Part shown: positions 10,650 through 20,950 of the stretch, piece after piece
How the letters are laid out: every line of letters starts with the position of its first letter
How positions within the stretch are numbered: position 1 is the first letter of the stretch
Source: Vibrio salinus
Lineage (GTDB): Bacteria > Pseudomonadota > Gammaproteobacteria > Enterobacterales > Vibrionaceae
Direction: 5' to 3'
Length of the DNA: 64,000 bases
NCBI RefSeq assembly: GCF_021272385.1
Contig: NZ_JAJSDZ010000005.1
Span: 682,001-746,000 of the forward strand
Made by a program: the position numbers and the translations under genes
The notes under the pieces: generated by a model
Database searches by the model: none
Told to the model about the DNA's origin: nothing
Seen by the model: the letters and a program-made list of their open reading frames with translations, nothing else

Positions 10650-11234
10650 ATGCAATTAAACGTATCCTTTATCCGACAGCTATTCTTCGTCAGTATTATA
10701 GCCTCTGTTCTCAGTGCTTGTGGTTTTCACCTGAGAGGCGATTACAGTGTCCCGGAACAGTTAGATAAGCTGTCTGTGACCAGTTATGACCAATACAGCA
10801 CATTTACCCGATTGATGAAAAAGCAACTGACGCAAAGTAACGTAGATATTGTCTCGCCTGCTGAAAATATTCCGAATTTACACCTGACATCCGAGTCTCT
10901 GACTTCAAGAACATTGTCAGTCTATCAAAACACCCGGACGGCTGAAAAAGAGCTGACACTGACCATCAACTACCGTATAACAATCCCGGATATTGGTGAA
11001 CGCCAGTTTAAAACGAGTGTGACCAGAAGCTACCTGGATAACCCTTTAACCGCACTGGCAAAATCGATGGAAAAATCCATGATTGTTGATGAAATGCGTA
11101 AACTGGCGGCATCACAGGTTATCCGTCAGATGGCCCGCTTAAAAGTGGATTTTGCTGAAGAAAGCAGCACTGAAGAAGTACATAAAATGGAAAAAGACTA
11201 TAAGGTGACAACGAAAGAGAAGCAGTCAGATTAA
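10650..11234 (+). CDS. lptE: LPS-assembly lipoprotein LptE
   Basis: 194 residues. The N-terminus is a lipoprotein signal with the lipobox LSAC and the acylated Cys at residue 24, followed by GFHLRGDYSVPEQL, the typical LptE (RlpB) opening. LptE plugs the LptD barrel in the outer membrane and is required for LPS insertion. The Lys/Glu-rich C-terminal tail is longer than needed for the fold. It is the first gene of lptE-holA-rsfS-rlmH-mrdA-mrdB-rlpA. The spacing to holA is 20 bases. Confidence 0.93.
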   Translation: MQLNVSFIRQLFFVSIIASVLSACGFHLRGDYSVPEQLDKLSVTSYDQYSTFTRLMKKQLTQSNVDIVSPAENIPNLHLTSESLTSRTLSVYQNTRTAEKELTLTINYRITIPDIGERQFKTSVTRSYLDNPLTALAKSMEKSMIVDEMRKLAASQVIRQMARLKVDFAEESSTEEVHKMEKDYKVTTKEKQSD

Positions 11235-11254
11235 ACCTTAGTAAGTTGTCATTT

Positions 11255-12271
11255 ATGAAAATTTATCCGGAAAAATTAGCGGACTTATTAGAAAACAGCC
11301 CGGGTTCCTTATATTTACTATTAGGAAATGAGCCGTTATTACTGGAAGAAAGCCGGGCTCTTATTGAGCTAAAAGCGAAACAGCAGGGATTTGATGAGGT
11401 TCATCGGTATACTGCCGATAAAACGCTCGACTGGAATGATGTTTATGATCAGTTTCAGTCACTAAGCCTGTTTTCATCCCGTCAAATTATCGAAGTTTTC
11501 ATTCCTGAATCCGGTCTGAATTCACAAATCGGCAGACAACTGTCTGAATTACTTGAACTTCAAAATCCGGATATTGTACTCGTGGTACAAGGGCCGAAAA
11601 CAACAAGAGCTCAAGAAAACACTAAATGGTTCAAGGCACTATCATCTTCTGCATGTATCGTTAATTGTTTCACACCGGATATACAGAGACTTCCCCAGTT
11701 TATCAATATCCGTTGCAAAAAATTAGGGCTGAATCCGGATAACGAAGCACTGCAGATGCTGGCTCAATGGCATGAAGGAAATCTACTGGCCTTAACTCAG
11801 AGTTTAGAAAAGCTGGCTTTGCAATTCCCAGATGGAAAGTTAACGCTAATCAGACTGGAAGAATCGCTAAATCGTCATAACCATTTTACGGCATTCCACT
11901 GGGTAGATTCATTGCTGGAAGGCAAACCAAACCGCGCTCAGAGGATTCTGCGTCAACTGGAATCAGAAGGAACCGAGGTCATTATTCTGCTGAGAACTAT
12001 ACAAAAAGAACTGATGCTTCTCTGGCAGATGAAATCGTTACAACCATCTCGGTCTCTCAAAGACATTTATGACCAGTACAAAGTCTGGCAAAACAGACGG
12101 CCATATTATACACAGGCACTCAACCGATTAACTCAGCGTGACATAAAATCCTTGATCTGTGCGCTAACAGAAATAGAAATTCTCACGAAAACACAATTTT
12201 CATCAGATGAGCCATGGCTTTTAGTACAAAATATCAGCATGAAAATGAGTACACCACCTTCTCCGAGATAA
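11255..12271 (+). CDS. holA: DNA polymerase III delta subunit
   Basis: From the ATG at 11255 the product is 338 residues and begins MKIYPEKLADLLENS, aligning with the MIRLYPEQL start of E. coli HolA (343). A TTG 9 bases upstream is in frame but not needed. The clamp-loader delta fold is suggested by SLYLLLGNEPLLLEESRALI near the N-terminus, the beta-clamp-binding segment SLSLFSSRQIIEV around residues 70-82, and a C-terminal collar domain. Delta opens the sliding clamp. A non-coding gap of about 80 bases follows before rsfS. Confidence 0.94.
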   Translation: MKIYPEKLADLLENSPGSLYLLLGNEPLLLEESRALIELKAKQQGFDEVHRYTADKTLDWNDVYDQFQSLSLFSSRQIIEVFIPESGLNSQIGRQLSELLELQNPDIVLVVQGPKTTRAQENTKWFKALSSSACIVNCFTPDIQRLPQFINIRCKKLGLNPDNEALQMLAQWHEGNLLALTQSLEKLALQFPDGKLTLIRLEESLNRHNHFTAFHWVDSLLEGKPNRAQRILRQLESEGTEVIILLRTIQKELMLLWQMKSLQPSRSLKDIYDQYKVWQNRRPYYTQALNRLTQRDIKSLICALTEIEILTKTQFSSDEPWLLVQNISMKMSTPPSPR

Positions 12272-12353
12272 TACTCTAAATTCTTTCGTGATATAATCAG
12301 AAACAATAACCTCAATTATTATATTCAAATCAATAGAAAAAGGATCACATCCC

Positions 12354-12671
12354 TTGCAACAAAATGAGTTAAATGATTTCTTAGCTGATAAAGCTGATGA
12401 TATGAAAGCCGAAAATATTATTACTCTGGATGTAACCGATAAGTCTTCGATGACAGATTATATGATTATCTGCACCGGGACATCAAAAAGACATGTCGCC
12501 TCTATCGCAAACCATGTTGCATTAGAAGCAAAAAAATCGGGAATGGCACCTCTTGGTATTGAAGGTGCTAACGAAGGTGAATGGGTTGTACTGGATATGG
12601 GCTCATCAATGCTTCACGTAATGCAGGAAGAACAACGCGATTTATATCAACTGGAAAAACTCTGGAGCTAA
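12354..12671 (+). CDS. rsfS: Ribosome silencing factor RsfS
   Basis: 105 residues, exactly the E. coli RsfS length, when started at TTG 12354. An AAGGA (12339-12343) lies upstream, and the TTG start aligns with the family N-terminus MQ-(x)-LxDF. The core [20 protein letters not shown] is the hallmark Iojap/RsfS segment. RsfS binds L14 (uL14) and blocks subunit joining in stationary phase. The gene is 2 bases from rlmH, which suggests translational coupling. Confidence 0.94.
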   Translation: MQQNELNDFLADKADDMKAENIITLDVTDKSSMTDYMIICTGTSKRHVASIANHVALEAKKSGMAPLGIEGANEGEWVVLDMGSSMLHVMQEEQRDLYQLEKLWS

Positions 12672-12673
12672 CG

Positions 12674-13144
12674 GTGAAAATACAGCTTATCGCCGTTGGT
12701 ACCAAAATGCCGAAATGGGTGGAAGAAGGGTTCCGTGAATATCAGCGCCGGTTCCCTCATGATATGCCTATGGAGCTTGTTGAAATCCCCGCCGGTAAGC
12801 GGGGGAAAAATGCCGATATCGCCAGAATTCTCTATAAAGAAGGAGAGGCTATGCTGGCTGCAGTGCCAAAGGGAAACCGGATTGTTACTTTAGATATCCC
12901 CGGCAAACCATGGGATACTCACCAACTGGCAGAACAACTGGAAAACTGGAAATCTGATGGCCGGGATGTCTCTATTCTGATTGGTGGGCCGGAAGGTTTG
13001 GCATCTGAGTGCAAACAAGCGGCAGATCAAAGCTGGTCTCTTTCACCTTTAACGCTGCCCCACCCTCTGGTCAGGGTAATCATGGCAGAAAGCCTGTACA
13101 GGGCGTGGAGTCTTACGACCAACCATCCATATCACAGGGAATAG
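12674..13144 (+). CDS. rlmH: 23S rRNA pseudouridine-1915 N3-methyltransferase RlmH
   Basis: The family start is a GTG at 12674 ([15 protein letters not shown]), giving 156 residues against 155 in E. coli. A longer open frame begins inside rsfS at 12581 but its first 31 residues only read rsfS in another frame. The SPOUT knot is seen in [10 protein letters not shown] and in the C-terminal [22 protein letters not shown] followed by NHPYHRE. RlmH methylates pseudouridine 1915 on assembled 70S ribosomes. A GGAG lies just upstream of the start. Confidence 0.95.
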   Translation: MKIQLIAVGTKMPKWVEEGFREYQRRFPHDMPMELVEIPAGKRGKNADIARILYKEGEAMLAAVPKGNRIVTLDIPGKPWDTHQLAEQLENWKSDGRDVSILIGGPEGLASECKQAADQSWSLSPLTLPHPLVRVIMAESLYRAWSLTTNHPYHRE

Positions 13145-13148
13145 GTGA

Positions 13149-15047
13149 ATGTTACGCAGACGCAGCCCTATTCGTGATTATGCAGCTGAAGCCCGGTTAT
13201 TTCGTAACCGGGCCATTGTTTCATTTCTGGGTATTGTGGTTCTGGTCGGCGTCTTGATCGCAAACCTGTACAACCTGGAAGTGATTCAATATCAGGATTA
13301 TCAGACCCGCTCAAACGACAATCGGATAAAAATAGTTCCTATAGCACCGAACCGGGGATTAATCTACGACAGAAATGGTACCCTTCTTGCGGAAAACCGG
13401 CCTATATTTAACCTGGAAATCACCCCGGAACAGGTAAAAAACATTGATAGTACCATTGAGCGCTTGAAGAAAATATTGGTTATTCCTGATGAAAAGATTA
13501 TCCAGTTTAAAAAAGAGCTGAAGCAGTCCCGGCGTTTCAATTCGGTGCCTTTGTTAACACAACTTACCCACGAGCAGGTTGCCAAATTTTCGGTCAATCA
13601 ATACAAATATCCCGGAGTTTCAATTACTGCAACACTAAAACGCTACTACCCGTTTGGTAATACTCTGACCCATGTCATCGGATATGTTTCAAGAATTAAT
13701 GACCGGGATCTGAAACGGCTGGCTCGTGAAGGAAAAGAAGCAAACTATAAAGCGACCAGAGATATCGGGAAATTAGGTATTGAAAGATATTACGAAGATA
13801 TTCTGCATGGCATGCCTGGATATCAGGAAGTGGAAGTGAATAGCCGGGGTCGGATTATCCGCACATTAAAATACGTTCCTCCGGTTCCGGGAAAAGATCT
13901 GGTTCTTAATATTGATATCAAATTACAAAATTATGTCCAGAAATTACTGGAAGGATACCGAGGCTCAGCAATTGTTCTGGATCCGAAAGATAATGGCGTT
14001 CTGGCGATGGTCTCTAACCCCAGCTATGACCCCAATGCTTTTGTTCATGGTATTTCAAGTAAAGAGTACCGCTCTCTGCTAAACGACAAAGACCGTCCTC
14101 TTGTTAACCGGGCCACGTTGGGAATTTATCCTCCGGCATCAACAGTAAAACCATTAATAGCGGTATCGGCCCTGACTGAAGGCGTTATTACACCATCCAC
14201 AACCCGTAATGATCCCGGATACTGGAGAATCCCCAACTCTAAAACAAAACCATTCAGAGACTGGCTACGCTGGGGACACGGAAGAGTTAATGTAACCAAA
14301 GCAATTGAAGAGTCCGTCGATACTTTCTTTTATCAGGTATCATATGACATGGGTATTGATCGTCTGTCCAAATGGATGAAGAAATTTGGTTATGGTAAAT
14401 ATACCGGCATCGACATTTTCGAAGAAAGTAAAGCAAATATGCCTTCCAGAGAATGGAAAATGGCACGGCATCATACACCATGGTATCAGGGCGATACGAT
14501 TCCGGTTGGAATTGGTCAGGGATACTGGACAGCCACGCCAATGCAAATTGCAAAAGCAACATCAGTACTGGTTCATCATGGAAAAGTATTAGCCCCTCAT
14601 TTCCTGAGAGCAACCATTAATAACGGAGATCCTTTCAGCAGGCAGGAATTGGCTAAAGTAGAAACGTTTCCTCCAGTGAAAAACGTCCCTGAAAAGTACT
14701 GGGATATCGCCATCCATGGGATGTATCTGGTCAATAATGGCAAGCGCGGCACAGCAAGAAGAGCCTTTAGAGGAGCCCCATACACCAGCGCGGGCAAATC
14801 TGGCACGGCTCAGGTTTTCGGACTGAAAGAAAACGAAAAATATAATGCCGATGAACTGGCGGAACACTTACGCGATCATGCCCTGTTTACGTCATTTGCT
14901 CCGGTAGACGAGCCCAAAGTAATTGTCACTGTCGTATTAGAAAATGCCGGAGGCGGCTCAAGTCACGGTGCTCCGGTAGCAAGAAAAGTATTCGACTATA
15001 TGTTACTGAAAAAGGAAAAATCCACAAATAAAAAGGATTCGAAATAA
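13149..15047 (+). CDS. mrdA: Penicillin-binding protein 2 (elongation transpeptidase)
   Basis: 632 residues (E. coli 633). One N-terminal membrane helix (about 22-44) is followed by a pedestal domain and a transpeptidase domain. The active-site motifs are STVK (S331-K334), SVD around residues 390-392 ([10 protein letters not shown]) and KSGTAQ near residue 550. PBP2 crosslinks peptidoglycan on the lateral wall in the Rod complex with RodA. Its stop overlaps the mrdB ATG by one base, an arrangement consistent with coupled expression of the pair. Confidence 0.97.
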   Translation: MLRRRSPIRDYAAEARLFRNRAIVSFLGIVVLVGVLIANLYNLEVIQYQDYQTRSNDNRIKIVPIAPNRGLIYDRNGTLLAENRPIFNLEITPEQVKNIDSTIERLKKILVIPDEKIIQFKKELKQSRRFNSVPLLTQLTHEQVAKFSVNQYKYPGVSITATLKRYYPFGNTLTHVIGYVSRINDRDLKRLAREGKEANYKATRDIGKLGIERYYEDILHGMPGYQEVEVNSRGRIIRTLKYVPPVPGKDLVLNIDIKLQNYVQKLLEGYRGSAIVLDPKDNGVLAMVSNPSYDPNAFVHGISSKEYRSLLNDKDRPLVNRATLGIYPPASTVKPLIAVSALTEGVITPSTTRNDPGYWRIPNSKTKPFRDWLRWGHGRVNVTKAIEESVDTFFYQVSYDMGIDRLSKWMKKFGYGKYTGIDIFEESKANMPSREWKMARHHTPWYQGDTIPVGIGQGYWTATPMQIAKATSVLVHHGKVLAPHFLRATINNGDPFSRQELAKVETFPPVKNVPEKYWDIAIHGMYLVNNGKRGTARRAFRGAPYTSAGKSGTAQVFGLKENEKYNADELAEHLRDHALFTSFAPVDEPKVIVTVVLENAGGGSSHGAPVARKVFDYMLLKKEKSTNKKDSK

Positions 15048-16168
15048 TGGAATTTGATCCCTCATCCGGCCAGAATCGTTCATTTTTTGAAAGGTTACAT
15101 ATCGATATGCCTCTTCTTCTTGGCATCCTGCTCGTTATGGGGTTCGGTTTGATCGTGATGTACAGTGCGAGTGGACAGGACCTGGGGATGATGGATAAGC
15201 AGGCAATGAGAATGGTTCTTGCGATCACAGTAATGGTTTTCTTAGCACAGCTGTCCCCGAGAACTTACGAATCCCTGGCTCCTTTGCTCTTCTTTCTCGG
15301 CGTGATTCTGCTTCTTGGTGTTCTGTTTTTCGGAGAAGCATCTAAAGGTGCCCAGAGATGGCTGAATTTAGGCTTTGTCCGTTTTCAGCCTGCGGAACTA
15401 CTAAAACTAGCCGTGCCACTGATGGTATCACGTTATATCGGAAAACAACCACTTCCTCCGTCATTTAAAATGCTGGCCATCTCATTAGTAATGGTCTTCG
15501 TACCGACAATTTTAATTGCAAAACAACCGGATTTGGGCACATCCATATTGATTGCCGCTTCCGGTATTTTCGTCATCTTCCTTGCAGGCATAAGCTGGAA
15601 AATCATTTTCTCCGCACTGATCGCTTTGGGAGGATTTATCCCTGTACTCTGGTTCTTTTTAATGCGCGAATACCAGAAAGTACGTGTAAGAACGCTGTTC
15701 AATCCAGAGTCTGATCCTCTGGGAGCGGGCTATCACATCATTCAAAGTAAAATTGCTATTGGTTCCGGAGGAATATTTGGGAAAGGCTGGTTACATGGAA
15801 CACAATCCCAACTATCATTTTTACCAGAGCGTCATACCGACTTTATTTTTGCCGTCATTGCAGAAGAATGGGGATTAATTGGTATCGTATTACTACTTTG
15901 CGTTTATCTTTTCATCATTGGCCGGGGATTATATCTGGCCAGTAATGCCCAAACCGCATTTGGGAAAATGATGGGAGGCAGTATTGTTCTCAGCTTCTTT
16001 GTCTATGTTTTTGTTAATATTGGTATGGTCAGCGGAATTTTACCTGTTGTTGGCGTTCCTTTGCCATTAATCAGTTATGGTGGCACTTCGATGGTCACTC
16101 TAATGGCCGGTTTTGGTATTTTAATGTCTATTCATACACACAGAAAGGCATTTTCAAAGGCGACTTAA
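15047..16168 (+). CDS. mrdB: RodA SEDS peptidoglycan glycosyltransferase
   Basis: 373 residues (E. coli 370) with about ten membrane helices typical of SEDS proteins. Conserved features include [18 protein letters not shown], the large periplasmic loop with [19 protein letters not shown] and [19 protein letters not shown] (with the catalytic Asp), and [12 protein letters not shown] near the C-terminus. RodA polymerises lipid II for side-wall growth together with PBP2. The next gene, rlpA, starts one base after its stop. Confidence 0.97.
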   Translation: MEFDPSSGQNRSFFERLHIDMPLLLGILLVMGFGLIVMYSASGQDLGMMDKQAMRMVLAITVMVFLAQLSPRTYESLAPLLFFLGVILLLGVLFFGEASKGAQRWLNLGFVRFQPAELLKLAVPLMVSRYIGKQPLPPSFKMLAISLVMVFVPTILIAKQPDLGTSILIAASGIFVIFLAGISWKIIFSALIALGGFIPVLWFFLMREYQKVRVRTLFNPESDPLGAGYHIIQSKIAIGSGGIFGKGWLHGTQSQLSFLPERHTDFIFAVIAEEWGLIGIVLLLCVYLFIIGRGLYLASNAQTAFGKMMGGSIVLSFFVYVFVNIGMVSGILPVVGVPLPLISYGGTSMVTLMAGFGILMSIHTHRKAFSKAT

Positions 16169-16169
16169 C

Positions 16170-16964
16170 ATGAATTTAAGACTCCCATTTTTCTGCTGTT
16201 TTTCTCTGGCGATGTTAGCCGGTTGTAGTAGTTCCGGCCCTGATGGACGATATGATATCGATGACGATATTGCTCCCGATAAACCCATATCTGTTGAACA
16301 TATTGAAGATGCCAACCCGAAATATGAGCCCTATAGTATCGGCGGTAACCGTAATTACACTGTTTTAGGAAAGTCTTATAAGGTACTGAGAACAACAGAA
16401 GGATTTAAACAAAAGGGGAAAGCCTCATGGTATGGAAAAAAATTCCATGGACATAAAACGTCAAACGGCGAAATCTACGATATGTATTCCATGACGGCTG
16501 CACACAAGACCTTACCAATACCAAGTTATGTCAAAGTGACCAATCTGGACAACGGAAAGACCGCCATTGTCAGAATTAATGATCGGGGACCATTCCATAC
16601 CGGGCGCATCATTGATCTGAGCTATGCTGCTGCATACAAATTAGGCGTGGTTCAGACAGGGACAGCTAACGTTGAAATCGAAGCCATCTCTACGCCTGAA
16701 AAGCAGAACTCCGGTACTTCAAGAACAAAGCATGGCTATATAATTCAGGTCTTTTCATCAAAATATATGAACAACTCCCGAACTTTATCACAAAATCTAA
16801 GTCATAAGTTATCGGTGGCAAGTTTTGTTGATGACACAGATGGCTATCACCGGGTTTTTCTGGGACCATTTCAAGATTATGGTCTGACAGAAAAAACACT
16901 TGAGCAAGTGAAGTCACTTGGCTATCAAACTGCATTTATCAAGAAACAAAATGAAACGCAATAA
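16170..16964 (+). CDS. rlpA: RlpA septal-ring lytic transglycosylase-like lipoprotein
   Basis: 264 residues. A signal peptide ends in the lipobox LAGC (Cys19). The double-psi beta-barrel domain (about 85-170) has the RlpA signature GKASWYGKKFHGHKTSNGE and RINDRGPFHTGRIIDLSYAAA. A SPOR domain follows from about 185 to the end (GYIIQVFSS...YQTAFI) and binds denuded septal glycan. In Pseudomonas, RlpA cleaves such glycan. It is an outer-membrane lipoprotein, co-transcribed with mrdAB. Confidence 0.93.
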   Translation: MNLRLPFFCCFSLAMLAGCSSSGPDGRYDIDDDIAPDKPISVEHIEDANPKYEPYSIGGNRNYTVLGKSYKVLRTTEGFKQKGKASWYGKKFHGHKTSNGEIYDMYSMTAAHKTLPIPSYVKVTNLDNGKTAIVRINDRGPFHTGRIIDLSYAAAYKLGVVQTGTANVEIEAISTPEKQNSGTSRTKHGYIIQVFSSKYMNNSRTLSQNLSHKLSVASFVDDTDGYHRVFLGPFQDYGLTEKTLEQVKSLGYQTAFIKKQNETQ

Positions 16965-17054
16965 ACTGGCAGGTAATTACTTTCCGTGAATAACTGTTAA
17001 CACAAATTGTTTCTGATAAGATATCCATAACAGATAATAAATATCGTATTAACC

Positions 17055-18233
17055 ATGAAAAAAAATACTGCTATAACTTCTTTTCTTGCAGCTTCCGTTG
17101 CTTTATCCGCCACACTTTCATCTTCAGTAAGTGCTGCTCCAATTGTCGTACCCGATCCACCGCAAATTGCGGCCAAAGGTTACGTATTAATGGATTATCA
17201 TTCGGGTAAAATATTAGCTCAGAAAGAAATGAATACTAAGCTTGCTCCCGCCAGTCTGACAAAAATGATGACCAGTTATGTCATTGGTCAGGAAATTGCC
17301 CGGGGCAATATCTCTAACGATGATGATGTCGTTGTAAGCAAAAAAGCGTGGGCCAAGAACTTCCCCGATTCATCTAAGATGTTTATCGAGGTTGGAACTA
17401 CGGTAAAAGTACGTGATTTAAATCAGGGAATTATTGTCCAATCAGGAAATGATGCCTGTGTCGCTATGGCCGAACATGTTGCTGGTTCAACCGATGCCTT
17501 TGTTGATCTAATGAACGCCTGGGCCAGCACTTTAGGTATGAAAAATACGCATTATACTAATGTTCATGGCTTAGATGATCCAAACCTGTATTCAACTCCG
17601 TACGACTTAGCTTTACTTGGACAGGCCCTGATCCGTGATGTTCCAAATGAATACAAAATCTACGCAGAGAAAAAGTTCACGTATAACGGGATCACTCAGT
17701 ACAACCGCAACGGCCTGTTGTGGGATAAGAGCATGCACGTTGATGGTATAAAAACAGGCCACACCAGCGGTGCAGGGTATAACCTGGTAAGCTCAGCAAC
17801 AGAAGGTAACATGCGTCTCATATCTGTTGTGATGGGAACGCACAGCAGCGACGCAAGAAAATCCGAAAGTAAAAAGCTTCTCAGCTACGGGTTCCGCTTC
17901 TTTGAAACAGTAGCACCGCATAAAGCCGGTGAAACCTTTATCAAAGAACGCGTCTGGATGGGCGATAAAGATCAGGTCGCATTAGGCGTTGCTAAAGATA
18001 CCTATGTGACACTTCCACGCGGCCAGGCCAAAAACTTAAAAGCAAGTTTTGTCTTGGAAAAAGAGTTGGAAGCACCGATTAAGAAAGGAGAAGTCGTTGG
18101 TAAATTGTACTATCAGTTGGATGGCAAAGACGTTGCACAATATCCCCTCATTTCTTTAGAAAATGTGCAGAAAGGCGGAGTGTTCAGTCGCCTTTGGGAT
18201 TACATTGTTTTGCTATTCAAAGGCTTGTTCTAA
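17055..18233 (+). CDS. dacA: D-alanyl-D-alanine carboxypeptidase (PBP5/6 type)
   Basis: 392 residues. A signal peptide is probably cleaved near residue 27 (SVSA-AP). Penicillin-binding motifs are SLTK (67-70), SGN (130-132) and KTG (233-235). A beta-rich domain follows, and the C-terminus is amphipathic and hydrophobic (SRLWDYIVLLFKGLF), as expected for a membrane anchor. It trims the terminal D-Ala from pentapeptides in the periplasm. A 90-base gap separates it from rlpA, so it may have its own promoter. A strong terminator follows. Confidence 0.96.
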   Translation: MKKNTAITSFLAASVALSATLSSSVSAAPIVVPDPPQIAAKGYVLMDYHSGKILAQKEMNTKLAPASLTKMMTSYVIGQEIARGNISNDDDVVVSKKAWAKNFPDSSKMFIEVGTTVKVRDLNQGIIVQSGNDACVAMAEHVAGSTDAFVDLMNAWASTLGMKNTHYTNVHGLDDPNLYSTPYDLALLGQALIRDVPNEYKIYAEKKFTYNGITQYNRNGLLWDKSMHVDGIKTGHTSGAGYNLVSSATEGNMRLISVVMGTHSSDARKSESKKLLSYGFRFFETVAPHKAGETFIKERVWMGDKDQVALGVAKDTYVTLPRGQAKNLKASFVLEKELEAPIKKGEVVGKLYYQLDGKDVAQYPLISLENVQKGGVFSRLWDYIVLLFKGLF

Positions 18234-18252
18234 CTAATCCGGGAAACAGATA

Positions 18253-18277
18253 AAAAAGCCACCCCAGGTGGCTTTTT
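18253..18277 (+). terminator. Rho-independent terminator after dacA
   Basis: The stem of AAAAAGCCACC and GGTGGCTTTTT has a 3-base loop and runs into a T tract, 20 bases after the dacA stop. It ends the mrdAB-rlpA-dacA side and separates it from ybeD. Confidence 0.88.
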
Positions 18278-18352
18278 CTTTGGCTTGAGATTATTAAAAA
18301 TAACCAGTAGTATGCACGCAAACGTGTTACAGACCAATTGGGGTATCGGAAA

Positions 18353-18631
18353 ATGTTAACAATTAACTCAGACGCAAAATTAAAAGACCTGCTTGAGTTC
18401 CCTTGTTCTTTTACATATAAAGTAATGGGGCATGCAAAACCAGAACTTCCGGACTTGGTCATTGAAGTGATTCAGCGCCACGCTCCCGGCGATTACACCC
18501 CGGTCATTAAACCAAGCGCTAAAGGAAACTATCATTCCGTTTCTGTTAATATAACCGCAACATCTATTGAACAGGTTGAAACCTTATACAAAGAACTCGG
18601 TGAAATTGACATTGTGAGAATGGTGTTATAA
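18353..18631 (+). CDS. ybeD: YbeD (DUF493) small ACT-like protein
   Basis: 92 residues from the ATG at 18353, which has CGGA just upstream. An in-frame TTG at 18338 was not used. The core [31 protein letters not shown] and the end [12 protein letters not shown] are near-identical to E. coli YbeD (87 residues). The fold resembles allosteric ACT domains but the function is unknown. It sits directly before lipB-lipA, as in E. coli, which hints at a link to lipoate metabolism. Confidence 0.93.
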   Translation: MLTINSDAKLKDLLEFPCSFTYKVMGHAKPELPDLVIEVIQRHAPGDYTPVIKPSAKGNYHSVSVNITATSIEQVETLYKELGEIDIVRMVL

Positions 18632-18673
18632 GCATCAAAAATTAAAATATTTTTAATTATTAAAATTTATTTT

Positions 18674-18698
18674 AAAGCAGCTTTAGCTGCTTTTCTTT
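18674..18698 (+). terminator. Rho-independent terminator after ybeD
   Basis: AAAGCAGCT pairs with AGCTGCTTT around a 2-base centre, followed by CTTTTATTTTTC. It lies about 45 bases after the ybeD stop, so lipB is probably transcribed from its own promoter in the next 120 bases. Confidence 0.8.
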
Positions 18699-18823
18699 TA
18701 TTTTTCAGACAAATAGAAACACCCACTCTTTTCGAAAGGTAAAAAGTTGTCATTCAGTAGTAGTGAGATAACGGATTCGCGTTTATAATCTTTTTACTTT
18801 ATAAATCAGCACGGGCATCTTAA

Positions 18824-19477
18824 ATGAATAACGAACTCATCGTAAAATACCTTGGCCGGCAAGATTATTCACCTATCTTAGATGCGATGCACCGCTTTAC
18901 CGACCAACGTACCGATGAAACAATTGACGAAATCTGGTTAGTCGAACATAACCCCGTATTTACTCAGGGTCAGGCTGGCAAACCGGAACATATTTTAGAT
19001 GCTGGTGATATTCCCATAATCCAAAGTGACAGAGGCGGCCAGGTGACCTATCATGGACCGGGTCAGATTGTTGTGTATTTTATGATCAACCTACGCCGAA
19101 AAAAAATTGGGGTCAGAGAGCTGGTAACGCACATAGAAAACATGGTTATTAATACATTAAAACATTACAGTATTAATTCAAATGCACGCTCCGATGCACC
19201 AGGCGTTTATGTCAGTGGGAAAAAGATTTGCTCGCTTGGACTAAGAATACGAAAAGGCTGCTCGTTTCACGGGCTTGCTCTAAACGTGAATATGGATCTA
19301 TCTCCTTTTCATAGAATCAACCCATGTGGATACCAGGGACTGGAGATGGTCCAGATAAAAGATCTCAACGGTCCTGAAGATATAACAATAGTAGAAAAGC
19401 AATTAATTTCGGAACTGGTAGCGACATTAAGCTACGATAAAGTCACCTACAGCACAGAAGTAATGAATCATGAGTAA
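18824..19477 (+). CDS. lipB: Octanoyl-ACP:protein octanoyltransferase LipB
   Basis: 217 residues. Signature segments are [19 protein letters not shown] (about 67-85), Lys134 in [12 protein letters not shown] and the acyl-thioester Cys168 in [11 protein letters not shown]. LipB moves octanoate from acyl carrier protein to lipoyl domains such as those of pyruvate dehydrogenase. The 3' end overlaps lipA by 8 bases. Confidence 0.96.
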   Translation: MNNELIVKYLGRQDYSPILDAMHRFTDQRTDETIDEIWLVEHNPVFTQGQAGKPEHILDAGDIPIIQSDRGGQVTYHGPGQIVVYFMINLRRKKIGVRELVTHIENMVINTLKHYSINSNARSDAPGVYVSGKKICSLGLRIRKGCSFHGLALNVNMDLSPFHRINPCGYQGLEMVQIKDLNGPEDITIVEKQLISELVATLSYDKVTYSTEVMNHE

Positions 19478-20435
19478 ACCAATTCAGATGGAAAAAGGCG
19501 TTAAATACCGTGACGCTGACAAAATGGCACTAATTCCTGTCAAGAATATGCCTGACGAACAGAAAGAGGTTCTTCGCAAACCTGAATGGATGAAAATCAA
19601 ACTGCCGACAGACAGTAAGCGCATTCGCGATATAAAAGATGCGATGCGAAAAAACAACCTGCACTCGGTATGCGAAGAAGCGTCTTGCCCTAATCTGGCC
19701 GAATGCTTCCATCATGGTACTGCCACTTTTATGATTTTAGGGGCCATTTGTACTCGTCGCTGCCCCTTCTGTGATGTCGCTCATGGCCGTCCATTAACAC
19801 CTGATATAGAAGAACCTCAAAAACTGGCTCAGACGATTCAGGATATGAATCTGAAGTACGTCGTTATCACATCTGTTGACCGGGATGACCTGCGTGATGG
19901 TGGAGCTAAGCATTTTGCAGATTGTAATCAAGCGATAAGGGAAAAAAGTCCCGGCATAAAAATTGAAACACTTGTTCCGGATTTTCGTGGTCGTATGGAT
20001 CGGGCCCTGGAAGAATTACATGACAATCCACCCGATGTTTTCAATCATAATTTAGAAACAGCGCCACGCCTTTACCGAAAAGTTCGCCCGGGGGCTAACT
20101 ATCAGTGGTCGTTAAATCTACTTAAAAAGTTCAAAGAGCAGCACCCGACGGTTCCAACGAAATCCGGATTAATGATGGGATTGGGTGAAACAAAAGAAGA
20201 AATCATCGAGGTTTTAAAAGATCTACGAGCTCATGGTGTTACCATGTTAACTCTGGGGCAATACCTGGCACCCAGCCGCCATCATTTACCCGTTGAACGT
20301 TATGTCCCACCAGAAGAGTTTGATGAGCTGAAACAAATTGCTTTAGATCTGGGTTTCACACATGCAGCTTGTGGTCCGTTTGTGCGTTCTTCGTATCACG
20401 CAGATTTACAGGCAAAAGGCGAAGAAGTTAAATAA
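19470..20435 (+). CDS. lipA: Lipoyl synthase
   Basis: 321 residues, the same length as E. coli LipA. The auxiliary cluster cysteines C68, C73 and C79 ([12 protein letters not shown]) and the radical-SAM cysteines C94, C98 and C101 (CTRRCPFC) keep the E. coli numbering. LipA inserts two sulfurs into the octanoyl chain left by LipB. It is translated in overlap with lipB and followed by a 108-base gap. Confidence 0.98.
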   Translation: MSKPIQMEKGVKYRDADKMALIPVKNMPDEQKEVLRKPEWMKIKLPTDSKRIRDIKDAMRKNNLHSVCEEASCPNLAECFHHGTATFMILGAICTRRCPFCDVAHGRPLTPDIEEPQKLAQTIQDMNLKYVVITSVDRDDLRDGGAKHFADCNQAIREKSPGIKIETLVPDFRGRMDRALEELHDNPPDVFNHNLETAPRLYRKVRPGANYQWSLNLLKKFKEQHPTVPTKSGLMMGLGETKEEIIEVLKDLRAHGVTMLTLGQYLAPSRHHLPVERYVPPEEFDELKQIALDLGFTHAACGPFVRSSYHADLQAKGEEVK

Positions 20436-20543
20436 AATATCTTTTTCCTGCAACAAATATCCATATTTGACTTAGATTTGTTGAAAGTCAGTGTGTTGTT
20501 TTATAGTCTTTAAGTAATTGACAGGACTTATCAAGGAATAGTT

Positions 20544-20876
20544 ATGAAAATTTTGAGTGCCTTAGGCCTATTGTCTGCCGGTATTTTGTTAGCTGGCTGT
20601 GCTACTAATACAAAAGAAGACAATTATCGTGAGGCATCATTCGAGCTATGCAACACTGATGTAAAAATTTACTCTCTTGATGACGCCGGACGTGTCCGTA
20701 TCGTCTGCGCTGATGGCTCTAAATTTGCTCTGAAAAAAGAATCCACACTGGATGTAATGAGGAACATTAACATCGAATACTGTGATGGTGAAGGACTTGG
20801 CAAATTCACGGAAAGCGACAAATATTATCTGTTTAAATGTAAGTCCGGTACCACTCTGAGTATCACAAAAGACTAG
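20544..20876 (+). CDS. Small lipoprotein with an internal Cys-repeat
   Basis: 110 residues. A lipoprotein signal has the lipobox LAGC with the acylated Cys at residue 19. The mature part has four more cysteines at 36, 55, 80 and 99. Each pair is 19 residues apart and followed by a similar (A/K)(D/S)G segment (CADGSKFAL, CKSGTTLSI), so the protein looks like two tandem copies of a small disulfide-bonded unit. A clear AAGGA lies upstream of the ATG. I do not recognise a named family. It is probably an envelope lipoprotein of vibrios and is monocistronic. Confidence 0.75.
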   Translation: MKILSALGLLSAGILLAGCATNTKEDNYREASFELCNTDVKIYSLDDAGRVRIVCADGSKFALKKESTLDVMRNINIEYCDGEGLGKFTESDKYYLFKCKSGTTLSITKD

Positions 20877-20909
20877 TCACATTTTATCTGATAATTTGTC
20901 GGAAAGTTA

Positions 20910-20942
20910 AAGCAGCTCATAATTATCTGAGCTGCTTTTTTA
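20910..20942 (+). terminator. Terminator between the small lipoprotein and the glucosylglycerate operon
   Basis: AAGCAGCTCA (20910-20919) pairs perfectly with TGAGCTGCTT (20928-20937) across an 8-base loop and is followed by T's on the plus strand. It sits between convergent genes. The minus-strand T tract is broken, so it may serve the leftward operon less well. Confidence 0.82.
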
Positions 20943-20950
20943 TTTAAGAT

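Noticed and set aside
12581..12673. N-terminal extension of RlmH
   Set aside because: It translates the rsfS gene in another frame; the GTG at 12674 gives the family length and sequence.
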